Source: JAFEBO01 sp044221315 (GTDB taxonomy: Bacteria; Planctomycetota; Phycisphaerae; Phycisphaerales; UBA1924). From it: 64,000 nt of DNA. The translations under genes and the position numbers were made by a program. The notes below the pieces were generated by a model, which was given only the letters and a program-made list of their open reading frames with translations, was not told where the DNA came from and made no database searches. The DNA lies in assembly GCA_044221315.1 (NCBI GenBank), contig JBGAPK010000010.1, forward strand, positions 1 to 64,000. The letters are read 5' to 3'. Shown here piece by piece: positions 8,691 through 17,868 of the stretch (position 1 is the stretch's first letter; each line of letters starts with the position of its first letter).

Positions 8691-9416
8691 ATGTCCATTC
8701 GTAAGCAAAACACCCGACGCGAGAAGCTCTCCTGCTCCAAAATCGTGGCCCGCGCTATGGCTCTCATAGACCGCGACGGCGCCGAGGCCCTCACTATGAG
8801 GGCCCTCGCCTCGCAGCTCGGCATCGAGCCCATGTCGCTCTACTCCCACTTCACCAGCAAGCAGGACCTCGTCGCCGAGGTCGTGGCCGCTCTCCTGCTC
8901 GAGATCAAACTCCCCGCGCTCACGCTGCCGCCGCGCAAACGCCTCGTCGCCCTCTCCCACGAATTGCGCAGGCTGGGGCACCGGCATCCCAACGCGTTCC
9001 CGCTCGTCATCCTGTTCCCTCAGCGCCTCGACGTCGCGCTCCAGATCACCGAATCGGCGCTCGCATCCTACCTCGAGGCCGGCCTCTCCAATTCCGCCGC
9101 CGTGCAGGCGCAGCGCACGCTGCTCGGCTTCGTGCGCGGCTACACCATGTGGGAAATCGGCGGCTTCGCGATCGGCTGCCGCCCCGGGCCCGGACAACCC
9201 CCTCGCGAGCGAGTCATCGGAGATCTCAAGGCTCTCGGCGCAGCCCGCTTCCCCTGCGTTACCCGCCTCGCCGAGCAACTCACGCGCTATTCGCCCGACG
9301 CCGAGTTCGCACGCAGCATCGATCTCATCCTCGACGCCACGCTCCTTTCGGCGCAATTGCCGCCACGAACCGCGCGATCGCGACGCCCCCGCGTGCTCAG
9401 CGCCGCGTCTCGCTAG
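8691..9416 (+). CDS. TetR/AcrR family transcriptional regulator
   Basis: 241 aa. The N-terminal helix-turn-helix (about residues 16-60) reads SKIVARAMALIDRDG...MRALASQLGIEPMSLYSHFTSKQDL, the canonical TetR DNA-binding domain. The ligand-binding part follows, containing LLGFVRGYTMWEIGG, similar to the C-terminal domains of TetR_C_33-type regulators (by pattern only). The start at 8691 was preferred over an in-frame ATG at 8622, because the earlier one would put the operator palindrome inside the coding sequence. It is divergent from the RND pump operon, which it probably represses until an effluxed ligand binds. Confidence 0.9.
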   Translation: MSIRKQNTRREKLSCSKIVARAMALIDRDGAEALTMRALASQLGIEPMSLYSHFTSKQDLVAEVVAALLLEIKLPALTLPPRKRLVALSHELRRLGHRHPNAFPLVILFPQRLDVALQITESALASYLEAGLSNSAAVQAQRTLLGFVRGYTMWEIGGFAIGCRPGPGQPPRERVIGDLKALGAARFPCVTRLAEQLTRYSPDAEFARSIDLILDATLLSAQLPPRTARSRRPRVLSAASR

Positions 9417-9445
9417 ACCATTCAGCTTTGATCCGAGCGATTTGT

Positions 9446-10417
9446 CTATCGACCCGTCGGCGCACCGCGACGGAAGCCCCCGCCGCCGCCCCCTCTGAAC
9501 CCCGGGCGCTCGATCACGCCGCCCGAGTCGATCACCTGACGCTCGTAGCGGGCCTTGCCCGCCTTGTAATCCATCAGGAAGAACGCTTTGTCGCTCTTGA
9601 GCCCGGCCACCTCAAAGAGCCGCTTGCGCGCGTACATCAGGTCTGTCCGACGCGAGACATGACAGAGCACCAAGGCCTGACACTGAAGAACGCGCAGCCA
9701 CTCGGCCACATCGTCCACGTGCATGTGCATCCCGACCTTCGCCCGCTCCTTGTGATCGGGCTCGAAGAACGTGCACTCGCAGATCACGATCTGGGCGTTG
9801 ATCACCTCGGGCCGCAGCAGCGCCCCGCACGGCTGCGTATCGCCCAGGTACGCGACCAGCGGAATCTCCAGGGTCCGCGTGATCTCCGTCCCGCGATCCT
9901 TCAGTTCCTTCAATTTCTCCTGCGGCAGATCCACAAACTCGGGCTTGAGCTTGCTGCGCTTCTCGATCACGGCGTAGCCCATCGACGGGGCCGTGTGCTC
10001 CGTATGGAAGCCCCGCAGGAAAATATTGTTCTTAATCTCGATCTGCTCGCCCTCTTTGAGAGGGAGCAGTTCGTACGGCGTCCGCTGCTGCTCCAGGTCG
10101 ATGAACCCTTCCATCATCCTCTGGATCGCCGGCGCAATCCGCTCGTCGCAGATAATCCGCCCGTCTCCCATCCCCTGAAAACGCCGCTGGCTGCAGTAGT
10201 ACGCCAGCCCGCCCACATGATCCATGTGCCCGTGGCTGATCGCGCAGTACTTGCTCGCGAGCGCCGCGCGCGGGCACTGCCCCATGTCGAAGCACACGTC
10301 GAGTTCAGGAATCTGGATCGTCGTCACCTCGCCGGCGACGGAAAAGCCCTGCACCCGGTACGGCGGAATGAAGTAGAAGCCCAGGGAGCCCTCTCGGGGC
10401 GGCGGTTTCGGAATCAT
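9446..10417 (-). CDS. MBL-fold metal-dependent hydrolase, RNase Z-like
   Basis: 323 aa. The metal-binding motif HGHMDHVGG (His62, His64, Asp66, His67) is typical of ribonuclease Z / ElaC-like phosphodiesterases. Further metal ligands are expected in FHTEHTAPSMGY (about 140-150), the GDTQPC aspartate and the late CHVSRR histidine. The C-terminus is glycine-rich (GFRGGGGGGFRRG) and probably disordered. Possible roles are tRNA 3'-end maturation or a related phosphodiesterase activity. Lacking the full canonical RNase Z exosite, I call it RNase Z-like only. The ATG was chosen because the upstream in-frame extension runs through the neighbouring ATPase gene. Confidence 0.85.
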   Translation of the reverse strand: MIPKPPPREGSLGFYFIPPYRVQGFSVAGEVTTIQIPELDVCFDMGQCPRAALASKYCAISHGHMDHVGGLAYYCSQRRFQGMGDGRIICDERIAPAIQRMMEGFIDLEQQRTPYELLPLKEGEQIEIKNNIFLRGFHTEHTAPSMGYAVIEKRSKLKPEFVDLPQEKLKELKDRGTEITRTLEIPLVAYLGDTQPCGALLRPEVINAQIVICECTFFEPDHKERAKVGMHMHVDDVAEWLRVLQCQALVLCHVSRRTDLMYARKRLFEVAGLKSDKAFFLMDYKAGKARYERQVIDSGGVIERPGFRGGGGGGFRRGAPTGR

Positions 10418-10542
10418 CGGGCGAATCTCCGTCAAGCGAGGGCCTTCGCCCACGCCGGCTGTATGCGCGGCACACGCGGCCGCATCGTCGCGACATTGTA
10501 GCAGATTCCTCCCCAGTTCCGTTGCACGAAATTGCCCTGAAA

Positions 10543-12669
10543 TCAGCGGGACACCGCCGTGACAGGCCCCGACGCCGCCGGCACAGGAAGTTCCTGCGCA
10601 CGAGGTTCCCCCGCGCTCTGCCTGCTCCCTGTCAATCGAGGCGGCGCAAACCAGATCAGCCTCAGCGAATTGAGCACCACCAGAAGTGTGCCCCCCTCGT
10701 GCGCCAACACGCCCGCGCTGAGCGCGACAGGACGACGCAATATCGAACCGACCAGCGTCGCCAGTCCCATCAATCCGATCACCGAGAGCGCAAACGCAAG
10801 ATTCACGCGAACCGTCGTTCGCGCCCGCCGCGCAAGCCGCACCGCCCACGGCACCGAAGATAGATCGTCCGCGAGCAGGACAATGTCCGCAGACTCGAGC
10901 GCCGCATCGCTTCCTATCGACCCAATCGCCATCGACACGTCCGCCGCGGCAAGAGCAGGCGCGTCGTTCACTCCATCTCCAATAACCGCAACACCCCGCA
11001 CATGCCCACCCTTTGTCTGCGCACGGTACTTCAATTCCTCTTTGAGTGCCGCGACCGCGTCGAGTTTGTCCTGGGGCAACAGGTCTGCCGCGACCTGATC
11101 AATACCCAGACTCGAAGCAACCCGCTCGGCCGTCGTCTTGTTGTCTCCGGTCAACATCTTGACCGGTTTCACCCCCAACGCATGCAAGTCGTTCACAAGC
11201 GTTCGTGCCCCGGGACGGACCGCATCGGACATGATCAGGACCGCCGCCTCGCCGACTCCCTCTGCATTCGGGTCGCTCGCCCGTCCTTCCCGGACCGCTT
11301 TCCCGTCCACGCCCACTGCGATCACGACCCCCATCTGCCCGCGATTCTGGATCGTCTTCAGAACTTCGTGCACCCGCTGACGCAGACAGACCGGCGTGAC
11401 TTCGGTGGTGTGCGCCGTGCTCCCCAGCCGGACTTCGGCGCCGCGCCAGCGCCCGCTCATCCCGCGCCCGGTCGTGTGCGTGATGTTCGTCAATTCGGAG
11501 TTCGGCGCGATCGCCCGCGCCTTGGCCGCATCCCGGATCGCGGCCGCGATCGGGTGCGTGCTCTCCCCCTCGATCGCCGCGGCCAACGACAAAAGCCGCT
11601 TTCCGTCCGACCAGGCGACTGCATGAACCTGCTCCAATCGAGGCCGCCCCATTGTCAATGTGCCGGTCTTGTCGAAGCAGACCGCCCCGATATTTGCCAA
11701 GCGTTCAATCGCCTGTCCTCCCTTGAACAAAACACCTGCGCGCGCGCCTCGCGCGATTGCAGAAAGCGTTGCTGTCGGGGTCGCGATGATCAGGGCACAC
11801 GGCGAACCGACGATCAAGAGCGTGATCGCCGTATAGAGGGATTCATCAAAGGTGCGACGGAGCACAAGCCACCACACGAAAAGCACCAACGCGCTCAGCA
11901 CCATCACGCCTATTGAGTATGGCCCGCTCAGACGGTCGATGGTGCGCTGCACCGGTTCGCGCTGCTCCCGGGCGGTTGTCACCAGGTTCAGGACTTTCTG
12001 CAGGCTGCTCTCGCTCGCGGGGCGGATGACCTCGGCCTCGACCGGATCATCGAGATTGATCGTCCCGGCGAACAGTTCGTCGCCCGGCTTCACCGTCCGC
12101 GGCATGCTCTCGCCCGTGATCGCGGACTGGTCCATTTCCGTCCGGCCCTGCACCAATCGGCAGTCGGCAGGCACACGCTGTCCCGGCTTGATCTTCACCC
12201 GCTCGCCCGCGACAAGAGCCTCGGGCACGGCATCGACCCACTCGCCGCCCCGGAGAACCGTCGCCTCGGTCGGCATCAGTTTGTGGAGCGCCTCGACCTC
12301 GCGGCGCGTCCTCGCCATCGCCATGTCTTCGAGGGCACCCGCGAGTACAAACAGGAAGAGCAGGAGCGCTCCTTCCTCGGCGTGCCCGATCGACGCGGCC
12401 GCGACAGCGCCGACCACCATCAGCACGTCGATATTGACGTGCTTCTCGACCAGCGCCTCCCACGCGGCCCGGATTCCGTGGATCAGTCCAAGCCCGAGGC
12501 TGCCCCAGATCAGGAGGTCTGCCCGGGGCCAGCCCGCCCACTGGACGAGGCCGTACCCGAGGAAGAGCCAGACGCCGGCGATGCACGACGAAATGAGTTC
12601 GCCCCGGGTGGAGAAGAACTCCTTCCACCAGGGGGTCGGCAATTCGTGCGTGTGGTCCGGAGTGCTCAT
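10543..12669 (-). CDS. P1B-4-type heavy-metal translocating ATPase
   Basis: 708 aa. Motifs: TGES (185-188, actuator), SPC in the sixth helix (289-291, in place of the usual CPC), DKTGTLTMG with phosphorylated Asp333, GDGVNDAPAL (hinge), and HEGGT in the last helix (657-661). SPC together with HEGG(S/T) is the signature of the P1B-4 subgroup (CoaT/CtpD/PfeT-like). This predicts export of Co, Fe(II) or Zn rather than copper. There is no N-terminal CxxC metal-binding domain, as usual for P1B-4; a His pair near the start may bind metal. GGAGG lies very close to the ATG. No metalloregulator gene is adjacent. Confidence 0.93.
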   Translation of the reverse strand: MSTPDHTHELPTPWWKEFFSTRGELISSCIAGVWLFLGYGLVQWAGWPRADLLIWGSLGLGLIHGIRAAWEALVEKHVNIDVLMVVGAVAAASIGHAEEGALLLFLFVLAGALEDMAMARTRREVEALHKLMPTEATVLRGGEWVDAVPEALVAGERVKIKPGQRVPADCRLVQGRTEMDQSAITGESMPRTVKPGDELFAGTINLDDPVEAEVIRPASESSLQKVLNLVTTAREQREPVQRTIDRLSGPYSIGVMVLSALVLFVWWLVLRRTFDESLYTAITLLIVGSPCALIIATPTATLSAIARGARAGVLFKGGQAIERLANIGAVCFDKTGTLTMGRPRLEQVHAVAWSDGKRLLSLAAAIEGESTHPIAAAIRDAAKARAIAPNSELTNITHTTGRGMSGRWRGAEVRLGSTAHTTEVTPVCLRQRVHEVLKTIQNRGQMGVVIAVGVDGKAVREGRASDPNAEGVGEAAVLIMSDAVRPGARTLVNDLHALGVKPVKMLTGDNKTTAERVASSLGIDQVAADLLPQDKLDAVAALKEELKYRAQTKGGHVRGVAVIGDGVNDAPALAAADVSMAIGSIGSDAALESADIVLLADDLSSVPWAVRLARRARTTVRVNLAFALSVIGLMGLATLVGSILRRPVALSAGVLAHEGGTLLVVLNSLRLIWFAPPRLTGSRQSAGEPRAQELPVPAASGPVTAVSR

Positions 12670-12751
12670 TCCTCCGCAAACGCTAGGTGAACGGGCAGCG
12701 CCGACTCGCGGGTCGCCTGCGACCGGGTGTCAACAAAGAACCTGTTTCCTC

Positions 12752-14269
12752 TTAGTTTGCGGGAGCCGGCGCGGGATTCCCGGCAAGCGGGCCGGGGGGC
12801 GGTGCGTAGAACACCTGCAGTGCGCGGGTCGCGACATCTCCCTGGAGCGGGATGGTGCGCTGGATCGCCTTGGGCTTTTCGGTGCCCCGGGGCATGAGCA
12901 TCAGTGTGCCGGTGTACGGCCGGTTGGGTGAAACGCGATTCTCGAGGCGGGCTCGGAAGAAGCAGAATGTCTCGGCGAGTTCGAGCGGGTACCTCGAGGG
13001 CTCTCCCTCGCCCCCCGCTTCGCCCCGCAGGCTGAGATCCTGGACACGCTCGCTCAGCGCTCTTTGAAATTCGACGGCATTGAGAGGCGTGTTGTTCAAT
13101 GTCGGAACGACGTCTTCCTGCGCATCCACGAGCACCCAGGCCTTCTCGTCCTTCAGGTACGCCTCCGCCACCATGTGCCCGGCGCCGATCAGGATCGTCT
13201 CGGCATCGCGCGCGAGCAGGCTTACCTCGCGGGCCGGAATGCCGATCGCATTCAGGCACTGACTCACGACGGCTGCGTACTCGACGCAACTGAAGCGTCC
13301 GCCCTTGCGGGCCTCTTCCAGAATTCCGACCGGATCGGTCGCTCTCGGATGCCCGTTGCCCGAATGCCGCCACAACCCGTGGACCGACCGGCACACCCGG
13401 CGGACGCGTTCGAGATCGGTCGATGCCCCTTCGATGATCTTGTCGAGTCCGAATGCCTTGCGCACGTTTGACGCGTACTCCGCGTCCAGCACCCCGTATT
13501 GGACGGGCGAATCGCCGGCCTCACCTTCCTCGAACTTCAGGCGTGGCAGGCCCCGATCGATGTGATAGACAAACCCGTCGGGCGGCTCGGGAGCGTAATC
13601 CTCAGCACTAAAACCGGGCTCGGTATCGAGAGAGATGATCTCCTGGACGAAGGTGCGCTCTCCGCCGCCGCTCGAGAAGACTCGCGTTCGTCTGCGGGGA
13701 AGCCGGTCTTCCACGGAGATCGCCCACCGGATGTGATCTCCATCGGCCTGCAGGACGTCGATGACGTCGCAGGGAACGCCCCCGACCTGATCGCGGCCGA
13801 CCACCGTCGCCCGCTGTCCGGCGAGTGCCGCCCGGAGGGGGTCTTTCTGGGTGAACTCCCGGAAAAGCGCAACGGCGAGGAACGAACCCGCGTTGGGTGC
13901 CGCGTCGGCGTACTCGCCGCGGGTCGCGGTCCGGCGGTTGTAATCGATCACCATCACGTGCGAGCCGTCGAAGCCCACTTCCTGGCGGGCTTCGGGGGTA
14001 AACGGCGAGCGCGGCAGAGTAATCCGTGCCCAGAACTTCGGAAGGTTGTCGTCGTCGGTCCGCTCCTGCTTGACGCGGACGACGGTCTTGCGCGTCGGCT
14101 CCACGCCGCCGGGCTCGCCGGTGCGGTAGCACGCCTCGACATACTCCACTCGTTTAAGGGATCGCAGCGCACCGGCGGATTGCTCCAGCACGGACATTGC
14201 GGCATCACCAAATGCATCGCCCGCCAACAGAGTCAGCGCCGACCACGCAATCGCGATCCTTGCGGCCAT
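12752..14269 (-). CDS. Secreted LolA-like plus transglutaminase-like domain protein
   Basis: 505 aa with signal peptide MAARIAIAWSALTLLAGDAFG and a strong GGAGGG site before the ATG. Residues about 24-240 look like a beta-rich lipoprotein-sorting (LolA/LolB-like) or DUF2092-like domain. Residues about 285-390 are a transglutaminase core with the triad Cys328 (GGRFSCVEY), His365 (GAGHMVAEAY) and Asp382 (WVLVDAQED). It may be a periplasmic thiol protease or amidase-type enzyme, since bacterial members rarely cross-link proteins. The MoxR ATPase gene lies 205 bp upstream on the same strand; MoxR and transglutaminase genes are often linked in bacteria. The fusion assignment is by eye. Confidence 0.75.
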   Translation of the reverse strand: MAARIAIAWSALTLLAGDAFGDAAMSVLEQSAGALRSLKRVEYVEACYRTGEPGGVEPTRKTVVRVKQERTDDDNLPKFWARITLPRSPFTPEARQEVGFDGSHVMVIDYNRRTATRGEYADAAPNAGSFLAVALFREFTQKDPLRAALAGQRATVVGRDQVGGVPCDVIDVLQADGDHIRWAISVEDRLPRRRTRVFSSGGGERTFVQEIISLDTEPGFSAEDYAPEPPDGFVYHIDRGLPRLKFEEGEAGDSPVQYGVLDAEYASNVRKAFGLDKIIEGASTDLERVRRVCRSVHGLWRHSGNGHPRATDPVGILEEARKGGRFSCVEYAAVVSQCLNAIGIPAREVSLLARDAETILIGAGHMVAEAYLKDEKAWVLVDAQEDVVPTLNNTPLNAVEFQRALSERVQDLSLRGEAGGEGEPSRYPLELAETFCFFRARLENRVSPNRPYTGTLMLMPRGTEKPKAIQRTIPLQGDVATRALQVFYAPPPGPLAGNPAPAPAN

Positions 14270-14474
14270 TCAACCCTCCGGGGTCCCCGCTCTCAAACGA
14301 AAGAACGAACGTCGATACCGCCCCGGCCTTGCTCCGTTCCCGAAATCCTCTTGCGTCTTTGTAAATCCGCAACGGATGCGCATTAATTCACGATCGCATC
14401 GGGTCGCTTCTATATGTTGCCATATGCCGTTTCTATAGAACGGAAACGGTCGACCTCAAGCCGGGTCGCCCGCA

Positions 14475-15542
14475 TCAGCGGAGCACTTCATTCATCTGTT
14501 TGCGTTCCAGTGGCGTCGCCCCGTCCACCGGGATCTCCTTCAGGAGATTTTCGATGATTGCGTCGGTGGTCACCTGGTCGGCCTCGGCGTTGAAGTTGGT
14601 CATGAGGCGGTGGCGCAGAACCGGTTTGGCCACCTGGCGAACGTGATCGGGTGTGACGTGCGTCGCGCCGGTCAGGATCGCGCGGGCCTTGGCGGCCAGC
14701 ACCATGAACTCGCTCGCGCGCGGCCCTGCACCCCATGACAGATACGCCTCGCAGAGTTTGGGCCGCTTGACCCCCCCGTCCATCGGCTCCTTCACGCGCG
14801 TTGCCCGGACGAGGCGGAGGGCGTAGCGGATCACGTGATCGGGCGCCGGCATCGCGCGCACAAGTTCCTGGACCTTCTTAATCTCGGGAGCGGAGAGCAC
14901 CGCCTGCGTCGCGTTCGCCCCGCGGGTGGCGCTGCGCTTCACGATTTCTTCTTCCTCGATCGCCGTCGGGTACGAAATCTGGATCTGGAACATGAAGCGG
15001 TCGAGCTGAGCTTCGGGCAATGGGTAGGTGCCTTCCTGCTCGATCGGGTTCTGCGTCGCCAGCACAAAGAATGGAACGGGCAGGTCGTGCTGGATGCCAC
15101 CGATGGTCACGTGACGTTCCTGCATCGCCTCGAGCAGCGCCGCCTGCGTCTTTGGGGGTGTGCGGTTGATCTCGTCGGCGAGGATCACGTTGCCGAAGAT
15201 CGGGCCGCGGACGAAGCGGAGCTGGCGGTGGCCGGTCGCTTTGTCTTCCTGGATCACTTCGGTGCCGGTGATATCGCTGGGCATAAGGTCCGGCGTGAAC
15301 TGGATGCGGCTGAACTGGAGGCTCAGTGATTTCGCCAGCGTGCTGATAAGGAGCGTCTTGGCCAGCCCTGGTACGCCGACGACCACCGCGTGGCCGCGGC
15401 AGAAGATGGCCATCAGGGTCTGATCGACGACATCTTCCTGACCGACGATCGTCTTCTTGATCTCGTCCTTGAGGCGGAGTGCCGCGGCCCGCACATGCTC
15501 AACGTCGGAGAGGGTCGTCTGCACTGCTTCGGGTTCGCTCAT
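14475..15542 (-). CDS. MoxR family AAA+ ATPase
   Basis: 355 aa with Walker A GVPGLAKT, Walker B VILADEINR, an arginine-rich sensor region and the C-terminal lid domain (AAA_lid_2 type, SWGAGPRAS). MoxR ATPases act as chaperones for assembly or activation of other complexes, commonly beside VWA/DUF58 and transglutaminase genes. Here only the transglutaminase-like neighbour is present, with no DUF58 or VWA gene. The ATG at 15542 was preferred over the in-frame ATG at 15557 because GGAG sits 9 bp before it. Confidence 0.92.
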   Translation of the reverse strand: MSEPEAVQTTLSDVEHVRAAALRLKDEIKKTIVGQEDVVDQTLMAIFCRGHAVVVGVPGLAKTLLISTLAKSLSLQFSRIQFTPDLMPSDITGTEVIQEDKATGHRQLRFVRGPIFGNVILADEINRTPPKTQAALLEAMQERHVTIGGIQHDLPVPFFVLATQNPIEQEGTYPLPEAQLDRFMFQIQISYPTAIEEEEIVKRSATRGANATQAVLSAPEIKKVQELVRAMPAPDHVIRYALRLVRATRVKEPMDGGVKRPKLCEAYLSWGAGPRASEFMVLAAKARAILTGATHVTPDHVRQVAKPVLRHRLMTNFNAEADQVTTDAIIENLLKEIPVDGATPLERKQMNEVLR

Positions 15543-15900
15543 TGACAAAGGCTCCATGACCCCGGTTTCGGTTCCGTCCGGTCAATGCTACGGGCGTCCT
15601 TGTTATCGGTTCGCGGGCCGGCCCCGGCTCCTCCGACATGACGGAATAACGCATGTTTGCGTGGGCCCGATCGTTCTGCCTCGTCGGGAACCCCCTCGGT
15701 CATCGCTCCGCATGCGCTCCGCGATGACACCTCCCCCGTTCGGCAACGGGGGAGGATCAAAGGCGCGGCACGCTCCAACCAAGTTGATTCGGCGTCATCG
15801 CACTTGGTCCGCATCGCACGATCACAACCCGTCACCCGCTCCCCAACCCCCCCACCCCCACCCCCACCCCCACCCCCACCCACCCTGTTACCTTTCCGGC
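15543..15900. repeat. Intergenic gap with (CCCCCA)n microsatellite
   Basis: This is the divergent gap between the MoxR and acid phosphatase genes. It holds no gene. The stretch 15847-15885 consists of repeated CCCCCA units (about six) ending a few bases before the ribosome-binding region of the phosphatase gene. Such a simple repeat can slip in length during replication and could alter promoter or leader spacing. The rest (about 15560-15840) shows nothing recognisable beyond promoter space. Confidence 0.6.
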
Positions 15901-16695
15901 ATGATTCAATTCTCTCGCAATCGTGAATCGCTCGTTGCGTGGCTGCTGCTCGTGGTCTTTGTCGCAAGCGCCGGATGCCAGTCGGCGCCGCACGCCACGC
16001 CGGCCCCAACGAGCACTGCACCTGTTACGGCAACATCGTTTCCTGTCGTCGCGGCCACTGATTCCGCTCCAAGGGCACCGGCGCCCGGCAAGTACCTTGC
16101 CGCGGATTCCATTGATGTCCGCGCCCTGCTGCCTGATCCGCCGGCGCCGCATTCGCCGATTTCGAACGGCGAACTTGAGATCGTGCTGGCGATTCAAGCG
16201 GAGGCGACGCCGCAGGGGCTCTCCCGCGCGATCGCGGAAGACACGATGGTCGTCTGGCTGTTCGCCGATGTGCTTGGCCCGGACTTCTCTGCCGCGAAGA
16301 TGCCCAAGACTGCGGCGTTTCTGAAGCAGGTCGAACGCGACAGCAAGGCGGTGAGCGACCGGGCCAAGAAGATCTGGGCCCGGCCGCGGCCGTGCGCGCA
16401 GGACACTCGCGTCGTCCTTCATACTGCCAAGCCAAGCAACGACTCCTACCCGAGCGGCCATGCGACGCGTGGCGCGGTCTGGGCGGAGGTCCTTTCGCTC
16501 CTGGCCCCCGACAAGGCCGAGGCCATCCACACCCGGGCCAGGCTCATCGGCTTTGACCGGATGATTCTGGGGGTTCACTTTCCGTCTGATATTGCCGCGG
16601 GAAGTGCGCTCGGCACGGCGATCGCCGAGAAGATGAAGCAGGATGCGGCGTTTCAGCAGGATCTTGAGGCTGTTCGCGCGGAGTGGAGGCGGTAG
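15901..16695 (+). CDS. Lipoprotein class A-type acid phosphatase (PAP2 superfamily)
   Basis: 264 aa. A signal sequence with lipobox-like SAGC (Cys26) is followed by a Thr/Pro/Ala-rich linker (about 27-62). The PAP2 triad is present: KX6RP as K156...R163-P164, PSGH (184-187), and R220-X5-H226-X3-D230 (the usual SR is DR here). These residues bind phosphate and form the phospho-histidine intermediate. Expected: phosphomonoester hydrolysis in the periplasm, anchored to a membrane. Length and motif spacing fit class A non-specific acid phosphatases (PhoN-like). The ATG at 15901 starts right at the signal peptide. Confidence 0.88.
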   Translation: MIQFSRNRESLVAWLLLVVFVASAGCQSAPHATPAPTSTAPVTATSFPVVAATDSAPRAPAPGKYLAADSIDVRALLPDPPAPHSPISNGELEIVLAIQAEATPQGLSRAIAEDTMVVWLFADVLGPDFSAAKMPKTAAFLKQVERDSKAVSDRAKKIWARPRPCAQDTRVVLHTAKPSNDSYPSGHATRGAVWAEVLSLLAPDKAEAIHTRARLIGFDRMILGVHFPSDIAAGSALGTAIAEKMKQDAAFQQDLEAVRAEWRR

Positions 16696-16705
16696 GGCGG
16701 GGATT

Positions 16706-16730
16706 TTCACTGCGGTCGCGGCCGCAGGTG
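16706..16730. terminator. Hairpin between convergent genes
   Basis: CTGCGG (16710-16715) pairs with CCGCAG (16722-16727) and extends by CAC/GTG with one bulge. It sits between convergent genes ending at 16695 and 16744 and may end both transcripts. No U-tract is present, so the call is weak. Confidence 0.35.
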
Positions 16731-16743
16731 CATTGCGCGACGT

Positions 16744-17601
16744 TTACGACTCCGACCTCTCGCTTACGCGAGAGGCTCTATTTGACCTCTTGCTCACGCC
16801 GGAGGCGCTCTCGGCGTTTGCCTGTGCGAGTCTCGCGATCTCGCTCTTCAGTTCGAGCACATCCACGGGGCACTTTCTTGAATCGTTCACCCAGCAGACG
16901 ACGAGATCGCAGCCGGCCGGGTCGTGGTTGAAGCGGCTGGTGCAGTACTCGAACTCGATGCGGACGCGGCGCCACTTGTTGTCGGGGCCGCGGCGCTTGG
17001 CTTCGCAGTCGGGGTACCCTTGGCGCACGAGTTCAATCAGGAAGCCGAGCTTCTTGGCCATCATGGCGAAGAGGACGACGACGCCCTGCTCATTGACGGG
17101 GGCGTGGAGCAGTTCGTATCCCTCGATGCGTTCACCGAAGAGGTTTTCGTGCCCGATCGGTACGGGCTTGCGCGTCGGCCTGGGTGTGAATTCGCGGTTC
17201 ATCATGCCGCGGACGGCGGCGCGGCGGGCGCGGGCCTCGACGATGTTCTTCACCTTGGAGAGGCTGTAGCCGCAGGCATAGACCGTTTCGGTGTAGTCGG
17301 CGAAGAACTTGAGGAAGGCCTTGTCGGTGACGCGGGCGACGCGGCGGAAGTGCTCGCGCGTGGGGGCGATTCCGTCGAGGAGAGAAAGGGCGTGCATGGT
17401 GCTGAGGAGGTGGAAGAGTTCGTGGGCTTCGCGCGGGGGGATGGCTTTCTTCCATGCGGGAAACATTTCGGGAGGCGAGGCGGGCTCGCTTGTTGATGAA
17501 CAGTCTGGTTGTGTTGATGGCGCGGTTGCGTCGTGCGGGAGCGCGAGTGCTGTTGTCGAAGTCGAGTCGGCGGACGATTTGGTCTGAATGGTCCAATCCA
17601 T
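16744..17601 (-). CDS. Unknown protein with endonuclease-like C-terminal motif
   Basis: 285 aa. Residues about 1-50 are low-complexity Ser/Thr/Ala. The middle (50-150) is helical and basic. The C-terminal part reads RRVRIEFEYCTSRFNHDP...CDLVVCWVND, followed by VDVLELKSEI. The E-x-E/Y...D-(L/I)-V-V-C-W...V-x-V-L-E-L-K pattern resembles PD-(D/E)xK-type nuclease or restriction-like folds found in orphan bacterial proteins; this is family resemblance by eye, not proof. The ATG at 17601 has AAGGG 7 bp upstream, and a GTG two codons earlier is possible. It stands alone, convergent with the phosphatase gene. Confidence 0.65.
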   Translation of the reverse strand: MDWTIQTKSSADSTSTTALALPHDATAPSTQPDCSSTSEPASPPEMFPAWKKAIPPREAHELFHLLSTMHALSLLDGIAPTREHFRRVARVTDKAFLKFFADYTETVYACGYSLSKVKNIVEARARRAAVRGMMNREFTPRPTRKPVPIGHENLFGERIEGYELLHAPVNEQGVVVLFAMMAKKLGFLIELVRQGYPDCEAKRRGPDNKWRRVRIEFEYCTSRFNHDPAGCDLVVCWVNDSRKCPVDVLELKSEIARLAQANAESASGVSKRSNRASRVSERSES

Positions 17602-17868
17602 AGCCACACCCTTCTGGGCGCTGGTACGCCCGATGAACGATTGAAATGGAGACGGTCGGGGCGGCCCGCACGGTCCCGTCGCTGAGGGCGGGGAGGGGTG
17701 GGCTGTCCGCGATGGGGGTTAATATACCATGGCTAAAAACAAGCGAAAAACGGGAATTTGGGGCGTTCCAATTCGCGGCGAGAGAGCGCCGCAATCGTGG
17801 CCCGGCTTGAGCCAAAGGACGGGTCTGGAACGATCGCCCAGGAACATGTGGGCCGCCCGCGCAGGTCT

